DNA from: Caulobacter sp. 17J65-9
Lineage (GTDB): Bacteria > Pseudomonadota > Alphaproteobacteria > Caulobacterales > Caulobacteraceae
Length of the DNA: 64,000 bases
Direction of reading: 5' to 3'
NCBI RefSeq assembly: GCF_010975005.1
Contig: NZ_JAAIVC010000002.1
Span: 18,192-82,191 of the forward strand
Of this stretch, positions 37,922 through 47,726 are shown in pieces. How positions within the stretch are numbered: position 1 is the first letter of the stretch; each line of letters opens with the position of its first letter. The notes below the pieces were generated by a model. It saw only the letters and a program-made list of their open reading frames with translations. It did not search any database and was not told the DNA's origin. The translations under genes and the position numbers were made by a program.

Positions 37922-38913
37922 ACGCTTCGGTGGCTGGCGATCTGGCCGGCCAGGCGGACGGCGGCGATCATGCTGTCAGGCCGGGCGATCCCGCGCCCGG
38001 CGATGTCGAATCCGGTGCCGTGATCGGGCGAGGTGCGCACGATCGGCAGGCCCAGGGTGACGTTCACGCCGCTCCAGAAGTCCAGCGTCTTGAGCGGGAT
38101 GAGCGCCTGGTCGTGATAGAGGCAGACGGCCGCGTCGTAGGCGCGCCGGGCCTCGTCGTGGAACAGGGTGTCGGCCGGCTTCGGGTCGGTGATGTCGATC
38201 CCTTCGGCCCGCAGGGCGGCCACCGCCGGCGCCAGCACCTCGACCTCTTCGCGCCCGATCGTGCCGGACTCGCCGGCGTGCGGGTTGAGGCCGGCCAGGG
38301 CCAGGCGAGGGCGCTCGATCCCGAAATCCCGGCGCAGGGCCTCGGCGGTGACGCGGGCGGTGTGGATCACCCGCTCGGTCGTGACCGCGTCGGCAACGTC
38401 GCGCAGGGGCGTGTGGATGGTCACCAGCGCCACGCGCAGGTCGCGGGCGGTCAGCATCATCACCGGCCCCCGCGCGCCCGCCATGGGGGCGTGCGCGGTC
38501 AGGTCGGCGAGGAATTCGGTGTGCCCGGGAAACTTGAAGCCGCCGGCGTAGAGCGAGGCCTTGGAGATCGGCGCGGTGACCACGCCCGAGGCTTCGCCCG
38601 CCAGGGCCAGAGCCACGGCGGTCTCGATCCAGCCGGTGATGGCGCTCGCCTTGGCTTCGGCCGCGGTGGCGCCGACGCGGGTCGACGGCGGATCGAGGAC
38701 GGGCAGGGCCTTCGGAAAGACGGCGGCGCCTTCGGCCAGGTTGGCGACACGCTCGACCGTCGCGCCGGGCATGGCCGCGGCCAGGGTGTCGCGATCGCCG
38801 ATGGCCACGAAGGCCGGACCGGCGCCTTTCAGCGCCGACCAGGTCTTCGCCACGATCTCGGGTCCGACGCCCGCCGGGTCGCCCAGGGTGACGGCGAGCG
38901 GCGCGGCCGTCAC
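37918..38913 (-). CDS. pdxA: 4-hydroxythreonine-4-phosphate dehydrogenase
   Basis: Step of pyridoxal phosphate synthesis. The 331-residue protein has TLGDPAGVGPEI, the GHTEFLAD metal-site His, and LNPHAGESGTIGREE. The start is GTG at 38913, overlapping the surA stop (GTGA); upstream codons in frame are antiframe surA sequence. The surA-pdxA-rsmA order is widely conserved. Confidence 0.95.
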   Translation of the reverse strand: MTAAPLAVTLGDPAGVGPEIVAKTWSALKGAGPAFVAIGDRDTLAAAMPGATVERVANLAEGAAVFPKALPVLDPPSTRVGATAAEAKASAITGWIETAVALALAGEASGVVTAPISKASLYAGGFKFPGHTEFLADLTAHAPMAGARGPVMMLTARDLRVALVTIHTPLRDVADAVTTERVIHTARVTAEALRRDFGIERPRLALAGLNPHAGESGTIGREEVEVLAPAVAALRAEGIDITDPKPADTLFHDEARRAYDAAVCLYHDQALIPLKTLDFWSGVNVTLGLPIVRTSPDHGTGFDIAGRGIARPDSMIAAVRLAGQIASHRSV

Positions 38914-40208
38914 CGCGTCTCGATGGTGGCCGAGTTGCGCAGGTCGCGCAGATAGCGCCGGGCCAGCATGGAGATCTGCTGGTTGTAGAGGCGGTTCTCG
39001 ACCTGGTCCTTGGAGGGCAGGCCGGCGACGTCCTGGCGCTTGCCGCACATGGCCAGCAGGTGCAGGCCCACGTCGGTGCGGACCGGCTCGCTGACCTGGC
39101 CGACCTGCATGCCCGAGGCGATGTCGCGGAAGGCCGGCGCCAGTTCCTGGACCGGGGTTTCGCCCAGCGGCGCGGCGACGACGCCGTCCACCTTGCCGGC
39201 GCGCTCCTCGATGTTCGAGCAGGTCAGGCCGTTGCGCAGGCCGTTCAGCTTGGTTTGGGCGGCGGCGACGTCGGCGTCGGAGGCCCCGGCCGGCAGGCGC
39301 ACGGCGGCCTGCTTGAGGTCGACCACGGTCTGACCGCCGCCGCTGCGCTTCTCGCGCAGGTACATGATGTAGACGCCGGTCTCGGTCTGGATCGGGCGCG
39401 ACAGCTGGCCCGGCTGCAGCTGCTCCAGCGCGGATTCCACCTCGGGCACGATCTCGCCCGAGATCAGCCAGCCGCCGTCGCCGCCGTTGGCGGCCGACGA
39501 GGCGTTGGAGAACTGACGCGCGACCGCCTGGAACGGCGCGCCCTGCAGCAGCTGCTGCACGAGCTGGTTGGCCCCGTTCATCGCCCCGTCCATGCCGCCG
39601 GCGGTGGAGGAGGCGTCGAGGAAGATCTCGCCGACCAGGTACTGCGGCTTGGCCGCGGCCGCGGCGATGCGCTGCAGGGTGGCGTCGACCTGGCTGTCGT
39701 CGACGCGCGCGCGCTGGCCGTAGCGGCCGCCCACGAGGTGACGCCAGCCGATCTGGGCGCGGATCTGCTCGCGCAGGGTGTCGGGCGCGACGCCGATCGA
39801 ACGCAGGCCCGCGACCAGCTGGGCGCCGGACATTTCGTTGTCCTTGGCCATGGCGTCGATTTCTTCATCGACTTCGCGGTCGTCGATCTTCACGTCGAAG
39901 CGCTTGAGCTCCTGCATCTGCAGGCGCTCGTCGACCAGCGACCGCAGCGCTTTCTGTTGCAGCGCCGGCAGGTTCTCCTGCGTGGCCTTCACGCCGGACG
40001 TGGCGATCAGCAGCATCATCCGCTGACGCAGGTCGTAGGTGGAGATGATCTCGTCGTTGACCACAGCCGCCACGCCTTCGGCCATGCCGTTGCGCTGGAC
40101 AGGCTGGGCCTGAACCGCCGGATCCCCGGCGGGTTGCTGCTGGGCGGCGGCCGGGTAAGCCAGAAGCGCGGCGAGCCCCAGTCCCGTCGCGTAACGCGTC
40201 CAACGCAT
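38910..40208 (-). CDS. surA: Periplasmic chaperone SurA (peptidyl-prolyl isomerase)
   Basis: Chaperone for outer-membrane proteins including LptD. The 432-residue protein has a signal peptide ending AAA-Q near residue 22, the SurA N-domain (VVNDEIISTYDLRQRM), a parvulin-like region (GDGGWLISGEIVPEVESAL) and a C-terminal segment. AAAGGAACGAG precedes the ATG. It lies 40 bases after lptD, its client. Confidence 0.92.
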   Translation of the reverse strand: MRWTRYATGLGLAALLAYPAAAQQQPAGDPAVQAQPVQRNGMAEGVAAVVNDEIISTYDLRQRMMLLIATSGVKATQENLPALQQKALRSLVDERLQMQELKRFDVKIDDREVDEEIDAMAKDNEMSGAQLVAGLRSIGVAPDTLREQIRAQIGWRHLVGGRYGQRARVDDSQVDATLQRIAAAAAKPQYLVGEIFLDASSTAGGMDGAMNGANQLVQQLLQGAPFQAVARQFSNASSAANGGDGGWLISGEIVPEVESALEQLQPGQLSRPIQTETGVYIMYLREKRSGGGQTVVDLKQAAVRLPAGASDADVAAAQTKLNGLRNGLTCSNIEERAGKVDGVVAAPLGETPVQELAPAFRDIASGMQVGQVSEPVRTDVGLHLLAMCGKRQDVAGLPSKDQVENRLYNQQISMLARRYLRDLRNSATIETR

Positions 40209-40248
40209 GGCAGATCTCGTTCCTTTCGCGGCCGCGCACGGCGTCCCG

Positions 40249-42669
40249 TCACCGGCCGTCATAACTTCTGTATCCTGCGTCGCCCAATGTGGCGAGGTTT
40301 AGACGGAAAAACACTGCGTCCCTTGGTAGCCCCGAGATGGTTTCATTTCGCTCGTAAACCACCTCAGCGCGCAGGCAGTCGTCCTTGTAGACGATGCCGG
40401 CCTGAGACTGCCGGATCGATTCCGCCTTCAGGTCGTAGTTGACGTCGAAGATCGCGCCCCAGCGCTCGGTGACGAACACTTCGCCGCCGGCGACCAGGTC
40501 CTCGGTGCGCTGGACGGCGGGCAGCGGCGCGCCCAGGTCCGGATCGTTGAGGATGTAGCGGGCGTAGCCGCGGGTGCGCTTCAGGCTCCAGTTGATCGCC
40601 GCTTCGGCGCGGCGGAACTGGCCGGAGTCGGTGATCCGCATCCGGGTCCAGGCGCGAATGCCGTCGATCGGGACGGTCTCGCCGGCCACCACCCAGTCGG
40701 AGCCGGTCTCGCGCAGGCCGGTGTTGACCGGGAAGGCGGGTTCTTCTTCGGCCCGGAAGCTGCGCCCGACGAAGGCCCGCGCGTATTTGCCGCCGCTCCA
40801 GTCCACCGTGGCGCGCGCGCCGGCGTTCAGGCGCACGCCGCCCTCATAGAGGTCGAAGCCCGGAAACTTGTTCGGGTCGAGCAGATTGGTCTCGTCGAAT
40901 TCCAGCGACGAGCTGTCCTCGATCGGGATGTGCGGATTGATGTCGGCGTCCGGCGACAGGGCGAGCTGAGCCATGGGCTCGATGACGATCGACATGGTGC
41001 CCGCGCGCTTGATCAGCGGGTAGCTGGCGTCCAGGCCGAGCGTCCCGGTGCCGCGCGAGACGGTGTCGTTACCGATCTCGAAAAAGTTCGGCGGCGGCGT
41101 GGGGTTGGTCTGGGTGACGTCCGACAGCTTGTAGAAATCGCCGCGCACGTCGATGAACGGCGCCAGGCGCACGCCGCCCGGCGTGGTGAAGTTGCGCCGC
41201 CAGTCGGCCTCGCCGGTGACGCGCATGCTGTCGACGCCAGGGCGGTTCGGATCCGGCGCGCGCGTCCGCATTCCGCTCTCGCCGGGCACCAGCTCAAGCC
41301 CGCCGGCGTCCTCGTCGCGGAACAGGGCCACGCCGCTGCCGGCGAAGCGCAGGCGCCCGCCCAGCACGTCCGGCTTCGGCTCCCAGCGGCCTTGGATCAG
41401 CGGCGCGACGGTCGGGAACAGGGCGTCGTCCTGACCGATGATCAGGCTCTGGAAGCTGAGGGCGGCGACCTGGAAGTACGACCGCTGGTCCTGGCGCACG
41501 GCGTAGAGCTGCGAGGTCAGCATCCGGCTGTCGGCGTAGAACAGGCCCCGGTTCTCGTAGATGTCGCCGATGTCGTAGCGGTCGAAGATGGTCTTGTCGG
41601 ACGCCCGCTCGCCGGCGAAGCCCCACTTCCACTCCGGGCTGATGTCGAACTTGCCCTGGGCCAGGATGTAGCTGCGCGACGTCTCCTGGCCGAACTTGAC
41701 GCTGTCTTCGCCGGGAACGCCGTTCCCGTTCAGGTCGGTGAAGCCCGGCTCGTCGCCGAAGTTCTTCTCGTAGGTGTAGCCGCCCCGGATCTGCATCTGC
41801 CCCGAATAGAAGCGCTTGCGCCAATCGAGGTTCAGGAACGGGTTCACCTTCGCCGAGATCTGCGGGCTGATGACCAGGTCCTGGTAGGGCGAGATCACCC
41901 ACAGGTACGGCAGCTCGACGGACACGCCGCGCTGGTCGGAGATCCACGCCTTGGGGACCAGCATGCCGGACTTGCGCTCGGCGGTCGGGTCCGGGTGCCA
42001 GAACACCGGCGAGTAGAAGACCGGAACGCCCTTCAGCTTGATGACGGCGTTCTTGTAGTAGACCACCTGCCGCTGGCGGTCCTGGATGACCTCGTCGGCC
42101 TGGATCGACCAGCTGGGCTGCTTCGGCTTGCCCGCCGGGGTACAGATCTCGCAGGGCGTGAAGATGGCCCGGTGCAGCTCGTTGACGTCCTCGCTGCGGC
42201 GCACGGCGGCGGCGGCGGCCAGCTTGGAGTTGTCGGGCATGCGCGTGGCGAAGCCGGTGGCCACGCCGGCCTTCAGGTCCTCGTCCAGGTGCACTTCGTC
42301 GGCGTACTGGACCGAGCCGTCCGGGTTGATGATCTGGGCCTGGCCGCGCGCGGTGATCAGGCCGGTCTCGGTGGCGTAGGTGATTTCCTGGGCGCGCAGG
42401 GTGCGGCCGCGATACCGCGCCGTAACGTTACCCTTGGCCACCAAAACCTTGTGTTCGCGGTCGTCGGTGACCGTGTCGCCTTCGATGTAGAGGTCGTCGG
42501 GACCCAGGCCGTCCGGGCCGGGCGCGGCGGGCGCGGACGGGGCGGGGGGCGCGACGACCTGGGCGAACGCCGGCGACGACAGGGTGAGCACCAGCGCGGC
42601 CGCGCCCAGCATCAGGCGCGCCTTCACCGGCTCGGCGGTCGTCAGGCTCGGCGAACCGGCGTCCTGCAT
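40249..42669 (-). CDS. lptD: LPS assembly outer-membrane protein LptD
   Basis: Beta-barrel that inserts lipopolysaccharide into the outer leaflet. The 806-residue protein has a signal peptide (ending FAQ about residue 37), a beta-jellyroll OstA domain (DDLYIEGDTVTDDREHKVLVAKGNVTARY) with a Cys pair in CEICTPAG, then the barrel. Only a few cysteines are present, so disulfide bonding may differ from E. coli. It is between lptG and surA, all envelope-biogenesis genes. Confidence 0.94.
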   Translation of the reverse strand: MQDAGSPSLTTAEPVKARLMLGAAALVLTLSSPAFAQVVAPPAPSAPAAPGPDGLGPDDLYIEGDTVTDDREHKVLVAKGNVTARYRGRTLRAQEITYATETGLITARGQAQIINPDGSVQYADEVHLDEDLKAGVATGFATRMPDNSKLAAAAAVRRSEDVNELHRAIFTPCEICTPAGKPKQPSWSIQADEVIQDRQRQVVYYKNAVIKLKGVPVFYSPVFWHPDPTAERKSGMLVPKAWISDQRGVSVELPYLWVISPYQDLVISPQISAKVNPFLNLDWRKRFYSGQMQIRGGYTYEKNFGDEPGFTDLNGNGVPGEDSVKFGQETSRSYILAQGKFDISPEWKWGFAGERASDKTIFDRYDIGDIYENRGLFYADSRMLTSQLYAVRQDQRSYFQVAALSFQSLIIGQDDALFPTVAPLIQGRWEPKPDVLGGRLRFAGSGVALFRDEDAGGLELVPGESGMRTRAPDPNRPGVDSMRVTGEADWRRNFTTPGGVRLAPFIDVRGDFYKLSDVTQTNPTPPPNFFEIGNDTVSRGTGTLGLDASYPLIKRAGTMSIVIEPMAQLALSPDADINPHIPIEDSSSLEFDETNLLDPNKFPGFDLYEGGVRLNAGARATVDWSGGKYARAFVGRSFRAEEEPAFPVNTGLRETGSDWVVAGETVPIDGIRAWTRMRITDSGQFRRAEAAINWSLKRTRGYARYILNDPDLGAPLPAVQRTEDLVAGGEVFVTERWGAIFDVNYDLKAESIRQSQAGIVYKDDCLRAEVVYERNETISGLPRDAVFFRLNLATLGDAGYRSYDGR

Positions 42670-42712
42670 TCCTTCCCCTCGTCCCCTGTAACGCTGATCC
42701 GTCTTAGCCGGT

Positions 42713-43855
42713 TCAGCCGTCTTCCGTATAGGTCAGCAACGTGAAGCCGGACAAAAGCGCTAACAGGGGCGGGGTCCAGCCCGCCAGGACCGCCGGCACG
42801 ATCTCGGCCTTGCCGAGGGCGCCGCACAACTCGTTGAAAAAGAAGAACACAAATCCCAGCGCCACCCCGGACCCGGCCAACAGGGCCAGGCCGCCCAGCC
42901 GCATGAGACGCAGCGAGAAGGCCGCGCCCAGGATCGACATGGCGGCGAACAGGATCGGGGTCGCCAGCAACTGGTGGAATTTAAGCTTGTATGACGTGGC
43001 CGAGAAGCCCGCGCCTTCGATCCTCTGAATCACCCCCGGAAGCGCCCAGAACGGCACCGACTGGGGCTGGTCGAACTCCTGGTAGGCGGTGGACGGATCC
43101 AGGGTCGAGGGGATCGACAGGGTGTCGTAGTAGACCGCCTGCTGGCCCGCGGCGGCCTCGCGCGCGCCGTACAGCTGCCAGAAGCCCGGGCGCAGCACCG
43201 CTTCGCGCGCCTCGATTCGGCGCTGGAAGTTCAGCCGGCCCTGGCTGTTGATGGTGTAGACGAACATCGACACGTCCTGCAGCCGGTCGCCGGGCGACTG
43301 GCGGCTGCGGGCGTGGATGACCACCTGGGTGCGCCCGTCGCCCTGGCGCAGCCAGGTCTCGCCCGGCTGCTTGGCGGCCGGCAGGTAGTCGGAGGTCAGC
43401 GCCGCGCTCAGCCGCTCGAACCGACCGTCCAGCCAGGACGCCGCCGGGTTCAGGGCCAGGATGGTCAGCACCCCGATCAGGAAGGCGGCGCCGGCGGCCG
43501 GGAAGATGAAGCGCCAGGCCGACACGCCGGCCGCGCGCATGGCGATCAGCTCGCTGCGGCGGTTGAAGTTCACGAACGCCGCCAGCACCCCGAACAGGAA
43601 GCTGAACGGCAGCAGCAGCAGGATGACGTTCGGCGACTTCATCAGGGTCAGGCCGAACACGTCCAGCGCCGAGGTCTGCGAGCGCACGCCCACCGTGCGG
43701 GAGATCTCGACGAAGTCGATCAGCATGATCACCGCGGCGAGAATCGCCAGGGCGCCGCCGACCGCGAACAGGGTGCGGCGCAGGACGTAGCGCTCGATGC
43801 GCGTCAGCCGCCGCTGGTAGTTCCGGAATACCCCGGGGAGCGAGTCGGACTTCAT
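42713..43855 (-). CDS. lptG: LPS export permease LptG
   Basis: Inner-membrane half of the LptB2FG ABC exporter. The 380-residue protein has six hydrophobic segments in the 3+3 arrangement and a central periplasmic beta-jellyroll. The N-terminal coupling region NRRSELIAMRAAGVSAWR is typical of LptF/LptG. The ATG overlaps the lptF stop (ATGA). Confidence 0.93.
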   Translation of the reverse strand: MKSDSLPGVFRNYQRRLTRIERYVLRRTLFAVGGALAILAAVIMLIDFVEISRTVGVRSQTSALDVFGLTLMKSPNVILLLLPFSFLFGVLAAFVNFNRRSELIAMRAAGVSAWRFIFPAAGAAFLIGVLTILALNPAASWLDGRFERLSAALTSDYLPAAKQPGETWLRQGDGRTQVVIHARSRQSPGDRLQDVSMFVYTINSQGRLNFQRRIEAREAVLRPGFWQLYGAREAAAGQQAVYYDTLSIPSTLDPSTAYQEFDQPQSVPFWALPGVIQRIEGAGFSATSYKLKFHQLLATPILFAAMSILGAAFSLRLMRLGGLALLAGSGVALGFVFFFFNELCGALGKAEIVPAVLAGWTPPLLALLSGFTLLTYTEDG

Positions 43856-44985
43856 GAGGCGCTCGGCATCAGGGCGCCCTGATCGGACGCCACGGGAACG
43901 TAGCGGTTGACGCGCTGGCGGAACAGGGCGCGGAAGGCGAACCAGGCGGTCACCGCCGGCACCAGGTACTGGAGGATGTTCAGCCAGGCGCTGTCCTCGC
44001 AGGCGGCCAGGATGCCGAAGCCGACGATGCGGGTGACCGCGGCGATGCCGGCGGCGCCGGCGATCCGGCGGCCGTAGCCCACCCGGCTGAAGCCGCCGCC
44101 GACCACGGCGGCCAGGGCCAGCGCCATGAAGGTGATGTTGTAGAGCGGCGCCGACAGGCGCGCGTGGCCCTCGGCCAGCAGTTTCAGCTGGTCGCGCTGC
44201 TCCCACTGGTCCTGCAGGTTGGGGAAGAACAGTTCGTGCAGCCAGCGGTCCGACGTTTTGTACCGCAGGTAGACGTCGTTCTTCATGTAAGGCGACAGGT
44301 CGAAGGCGTATTCGTCGAACGACAGGAAGTTCAGCACGCCGTTCTTGGCGAACTCCTGGCTCGACCCGTAGCGCATCAGGAGGACCGGTTTGCCCTCGTT
44401 CTTGGTGATGCGGCCTTCCTGGGCGGTGTAGACCGTCTGCCCGTCCTCGCCCGCCACGCTGATGAACAGGTTCTTCAGCAGGCCGTTCTGGTCGATGCTC
44501 TGGGTGTAGACCGTCAATCCCTTGGACGCCTGAACGAACTCGCCTTCCTTCACTAGGGTGGCGGCCAGGTCGGTGCGCGCGGAGTAGAGCTGCTCGCGCA
44601 TGGTGCGCGAAGCCAGCGGCTGGACCCAGATGTTCACCGCCAGCGCGATCAGGGCGGCGAACACGGCGATCCGGACGGCCGGCGAGATCACGCGCCAGCG
44701 GCTCATGCCGCCGGCGAAGCAGACGACGATCTCTTGTTCGGTGTGCAGACGGTTCAGCGAGAGCAGGGCGCCGACGAACACGCCGATGGGCAGAATCATC
44801 GTCATCAGCTGCGGCAGGGCGAGCGCCGTGACCTTGATCAGGATCCAGGCGCTCTGGCCGCGCTCGACGATCAAATCCAGGCCACGCAGGCCCTGGCTGA
44901 GCAGCGCTACGGCCGCCAGAGCCGCCACCGCGGCCAGGATCGGGCCGAGGATCTGGCGGAACAGGTATCGCTCGATCAGGGTCAT
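43852..44985 (-). CDS. lptF: LPS export permease LptF
   Basis: Partner of LptG. The 377-residue protein starts MTLIERYLFRQILGPIL and has SLNRLHTEQEIVVCFAGGMSRWR as coupling helix, with six membrane segments around a periplasmic domain. It is the first gene of lptF-lptG-lptD-surA-pdxA-rsmA. The 142-base divergent gap to pepA should contain both promoters. Confidence 0.93.
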   Translation of the reverse strand: MTLIERYLFRQILGPILAAVAALAAVALLSQGLRGLDLIVERGQSAWILIKVTALALPQLMTMILPIGVFVGALLSLNRLHTEQEIVVCFAGGMSRWRVISPAVRIAVFAALIALAVNIWVQPLASRTMREQLYSARTDLAATLVKEGEFVQASKGLTVYTQSIDQNGLLKNLFISVAGEDGQTVYTAQEGRITKNEGKPVLLMRYGSSQEFAKNGVLNFLSFDEYAFDLSPYMKNDVYLRYKTSDRWLHELFFPNLQDQWEQRDQLKLLAEGHARLSAPLYNITFMALALAAVVGGGFSRVGYGRRIAGAAGIAAVTRIVGFGILAACEDSAWLNILQYLVPAVTAWFAFRALFRQRVNRYVPVASDQGALMPSAS

Positions 44986-45127
44986 ATGGCGGGTGAAGGC
45001 GTTGCTGGCGCCCGGAGGGGCAGAGATGTAATACACGCGCCCAGTCGCGGGGGACAACCGCGACGGCCAAGCTGTCCAGTCCGTGCGGCGCCCCTCACCG
45101 CACGGTCCCGTTGGAGTCCATAAGAAA

Positions 45128-46603
45128 ATGAAGATCGAGTTCGTCGGCGCGCCGTCGCCCTCCGCGGTCGTCGCGGTGCTGGTCAATGAAGGGCGGGAGC
45201 TCTCCGCGCCGGCGCAGGCCTACGACCAACGCAGCGGCGGCGCCCTGACCCGCGCGGTCGCCGGCGGCCGATTCACCGGCGGCAAGGCCTCGTCGCTGGC
45301 CCTGGTCGCGCCGCACGGGCTCGAGGCCCCGCAGTTGCTCGCCGTCGGCGCCGGCGCGAAGGACAAGTTCGACGACTTGGCGCTGGAAGGCGCCGCTGGC
45401 CACGCCTACCAGTCGGTGAAGCTGTCGGGCCACGACACCCTGGCGCTGGACCTGTCCGACCGCAGCGCCGCCGACGCCGCCCGCGCGGCCTTCGCGATTC
45501 GCCTGGCCGCCTACCGCTTCGACAAGTACCGCACGACCGAGAAGCCCGAGCGCAAGCCGTCGATCGCGACTGTCCAGATCGTGACCGCCGATCCGGCCGC
45601 CGCCCAAGCCGCCTTCACGCCGCTGGCCGCGATCGCCGAGGGCGTGCTGTTCGCCCGCGACCTGGTTTCCGAAGTCCCCAACGTGCTTTACCCGGCCGAG
45701 TTCGCGCGCCGCTGTAAGGCGCTGGAGCCGCTCGGCCTGCAGGTCGAGGTGCTGGGCGAAGCCGAAATGACCAAGCTGGGCATGAACACCCTGCTGGCCG
45801 TCGGCCAGGGCAGCGCCAAGGAAAGCCAGCTGGTGGTCATGCGCTGGAACGGCGCGGCCGATAAGGACGCCCAGCCGATCGCCTTCGTCGGCAAGGGCGT
45901 GACCTTCGACACCGGCGGCATCTCCATCAAGCCCGCCGAGGGCATGGAGGAGATGAAGTTCGACATGGGCGGCGCCGCCGCCGTCGCGGGCCTGATGCAC
46001 GCCCTGGCCGGCCGCAAGGCCAAGGTCAACGCCGTCGGCGTCCTGGGCCTGGTCGAGAACATGCCCGACGGCGACGCCCAGCGTCCGGGCGACGTCGTGA
46101 AGTCGATGTCGGGCCAGACCGTCGAGGTCATCAACACCGACGCCGAAGGCCGCCTCGTTCTGGCCGACGCGCTCTGGTACACTCAGGAGCGCTTCAAGCC
46201 GAAGTTCATGGTCGACCTGGCCACCCTGACCGGCGCCATGATCATTTCGCTGGGCCTCGATTACGCAGGTATTTTCGCCAATGACGACGACCTGGCCGCG
46301 GCGCTCGCCGCCGGCTCGGCCGAGGTTGGCGAGAACACCTGGCGCCTGCCGCTGCCGGCCCAGTACGAGAAGCAGATCGAGAGCGCCTGCGCCGACCTTA
46401 AGAACACCGGCGGACGTCCGGCCGGCTCGATCACCGCCGCCCTGTTCCTGCAGAAGTTCACCAACGGCGTGCCGTGGGCGCACATCGACATCGCGCCGAC
46501 CGCCTGGAAGAAGGATTCCAAGGTCGCGACCGTGCCGGACGGCGCTTCGGGCTTCGGCGTGCGCATGCTCGACCGTATGGTGGCGGCCAAGTACGAGGGC
46601 TGA
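45128..46603 (+). CDS. pepA: Leucyl (cytosol) aminopeptidase PepA
   Basis: Bimetallic M17 aminopeptidase of 491 residues. The signature NTDAEGRLVLADA and the lysine/aspartate motif VGKGVTFDTGGISIKP with KFDMGGAAAV are all present, so both metal sites look intact. PepA can also bind DNA in E. coli. holC begins 6 bases after its stop, the standard pepA-holC pair. Confidence 0.96.
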   Translation: MKIEFVGAPSPSAVVAVLVNEGRELSAPAQAYDQRSGGALTRAVAGGRFTGGKASSLALVAPHGLEAPQLLAVGAGAKDKFDDLALEGAAGHAYQSVKLSGHDTLALDLSDRSAADAARAAFAIRLAAYRFDKYRTTEKPERKPSIATVQIVTADPAAAQAAFTPLAAIAEGVLFARDLVSEVPNVLYPAEFARRCKALEPLGLQVEVLGEAEMTKLGMNTLLAVGQGSAKESQLVVMRWNGAADKDAQPIAFVGKGVTFDTGGISIKPAEGMEEMKFDMGGAAAVAGLMHALAGRKAKVNAVGVLGLVENMPDGDAQRPGDVVKSMSGQTVEVINTDAEGRLVLADALWYTQERFKPKFMVDLATLTGAMIISLGLDYAGIFANDDDLAAALAAGSAEVGENTWRLPLPAQYEKQIESACADLKNTGGRPAGSITAALFLQKFTNGVPWAHIDIAPTAWKKDSKVATVPDGASGFGVRMLDRMVAAKYEG

Positions 46604-46608
46604 TCTGG

Positions 46609-47070
46609 ATGACGGGCGGGGCCTGCGAGGTCTGGTTCTATCACCTCGAGCGCACCGCGCTCGACCAGGCCCTGCCCGAACTCCTGGAGAAGACGCTGGC
46701 GCGCGGCTGGCGCGCCCTGGTGCGCACGGTCGGCGCCGAGCGCGTCGAGCACCTGGATTCGCATCTGTGGACCTGGCGTGAGGACGCCTTCCTGCCGCAC
46801 GGCGTGGCCGGCGAAGAGGAAGCCCCGCGCCAGCCCGTGCTGCTGACCACCGCCATGGACAATCCCAACGGCGCCCACGCCCTGTTCCTGGTGGACGGGG
46901 CCGAGGCGGGACCATTGGAGGGTTTCGCGCGTTGCGTCGTCATGTTCGACGGTCGCGACGAGCAGGCCCTGGCCGACGCCCGACAGCGTTGGAAGGTGTT
47001 CAAGTCCGAGGGGCTGCCGGTGTCCTACTGGCGCCAGAGCGAGCAGGGGAGGTGGGAGAAGCAGGCATGA
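46609..47070 (+). CDS. holC: DNA polymerase III chi subunit
   Basis: Clamp-loader accessory subunit linking the polymerase to SSB. The 153-residue protein has the chi fold sequence EVWFYHLERTALDQALPELLEKTLARGWR and the C-terminal SYWRQSEQGRWEKQ. The ATG at 46609 follows pepA. Its stop overlaps the first I78-like gene (ATGA), so those genes share its transcript. Confidence 0.9.
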   Translation: MTGGACEVWFYHLERTALDQALPELLEKTLARGWRALVRTVGAERVEHLDSHLWTWREDAFLPHGVAGEEEAPRQPVLLTTAMDNPNGAHALFLVDGAEAGPLEGFARCVVMFDGRDEQALADARQRWKVFKSEGLPVSYWRQSEQGRWEKQA

Positions 47071-47396
47071 CGCGCGCGACCCTCGCCGCCCTCGTCCTGG
47101 CCCTCGCGGCCGCCTCGTGTTCGCCCCCAGCCAAGCCCGAGCCGCTGCCCGCGGTCGCGCCGCCGCCGCATCCGCCGACGGTCGTTTCCGCGCCTCGGGG
47201 CCCCGACCAATGCGGCGCTCAAGCGTTGCAGTACCTGATCGGGAAACCGAAGACCGAGATTCCGGTTCCGGTGGATGTCGACAACCGCCGGGTGGCCTGC
47301 ACCACCTGTCCGATCACCGAGGAATTCGTGCCCAAGCGGCTGAACATCTTCTTCGACCAGAGCTCCGGATTGGTCACCGAAGTGCGCTGCGGCTGA
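47067..47396 (+). CDS. I78-like peptidase-inhibitor lipoprotein, copy 1
   Basis: A 109-residue predicted lipoprotein (AASC near residue 18) with a Pro-rich linker and then a small domain: DQCGAQALQYLIGKP, CTTCP, VPKRLNIFFDQSSGLVTEVRCG. The RLN-D-V-CG ending and the leading Cys match the I78 (Aspergillus elastase inhibitor) family; the CxxC pair in the middle is unlike the usual member. It is translationally coupled to holC and followed directly by two paralogues. Confidence 0.7.
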   Translation: MTRATLAALVLALAAASCSPPAKPEPLPAVAPPPHPPTVVSAPRGPDQCGAQALQYLIGKPKTEIPVPVDVDNRRVACTTCPITEEFVPKRLNIFFDQSSGLVTEVRCG

Positions 47397-47710
47397 TGCG
47401 GCGGCGCCCCCTGATCCGTCTGGCCGTCGTCCTGGCGCTCGCGGCTGCGGTCCAGGCCTGCTCGCGCGGCGGCGAGGGCGGGCCCCAGCAGGAGCCGAAG
47501 GCGCCGGCCGGCGCCGACGATCTGTGCGGGGCCGACGATCTGCAGTGGCTGGTCGGCCGCCTGCGGACCATGGCCCCGGTCACCGCCGACATGTCGCGCC
47601 GGCGGATCACCTGCACGACCTGTCCGGCTCCGGCCGAGTACGATCCCGCGCGGGTCAACGTGCTGTATGATCTGAAGAGCGGCGTGGTGAAGGAAGTCCG
47701 CTGCGGCTGA
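47396..47710 (+). CDS. I78-like peptidase-inhibitor lipoprotein, copy 2
   Basis: A 104-residue exported protein starting one base inside the preceding stop (TGATG). An Arg-rich N-terminus and hydrophobic segment end in VQAC, a weak lipobox. The domain has DDLCGADDLQWLVGR, CTTCP and DPARVNVLYDLKSGVVKEVRCG, the same layout as copies 1 and 3. Confidence 0.7.
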   Translation: MRRRPLIRLAVVLALAAAVQACSRGGEGGPQQEPKAPAGADDLCGADDLQWLVGRLRTMAPVTADMSRRRITCTTCPAPAEYDPARVNVLYDLKSGVVKEVRCG

Positions 47711-47726
47711 CCAGGAGGCTCCGTCG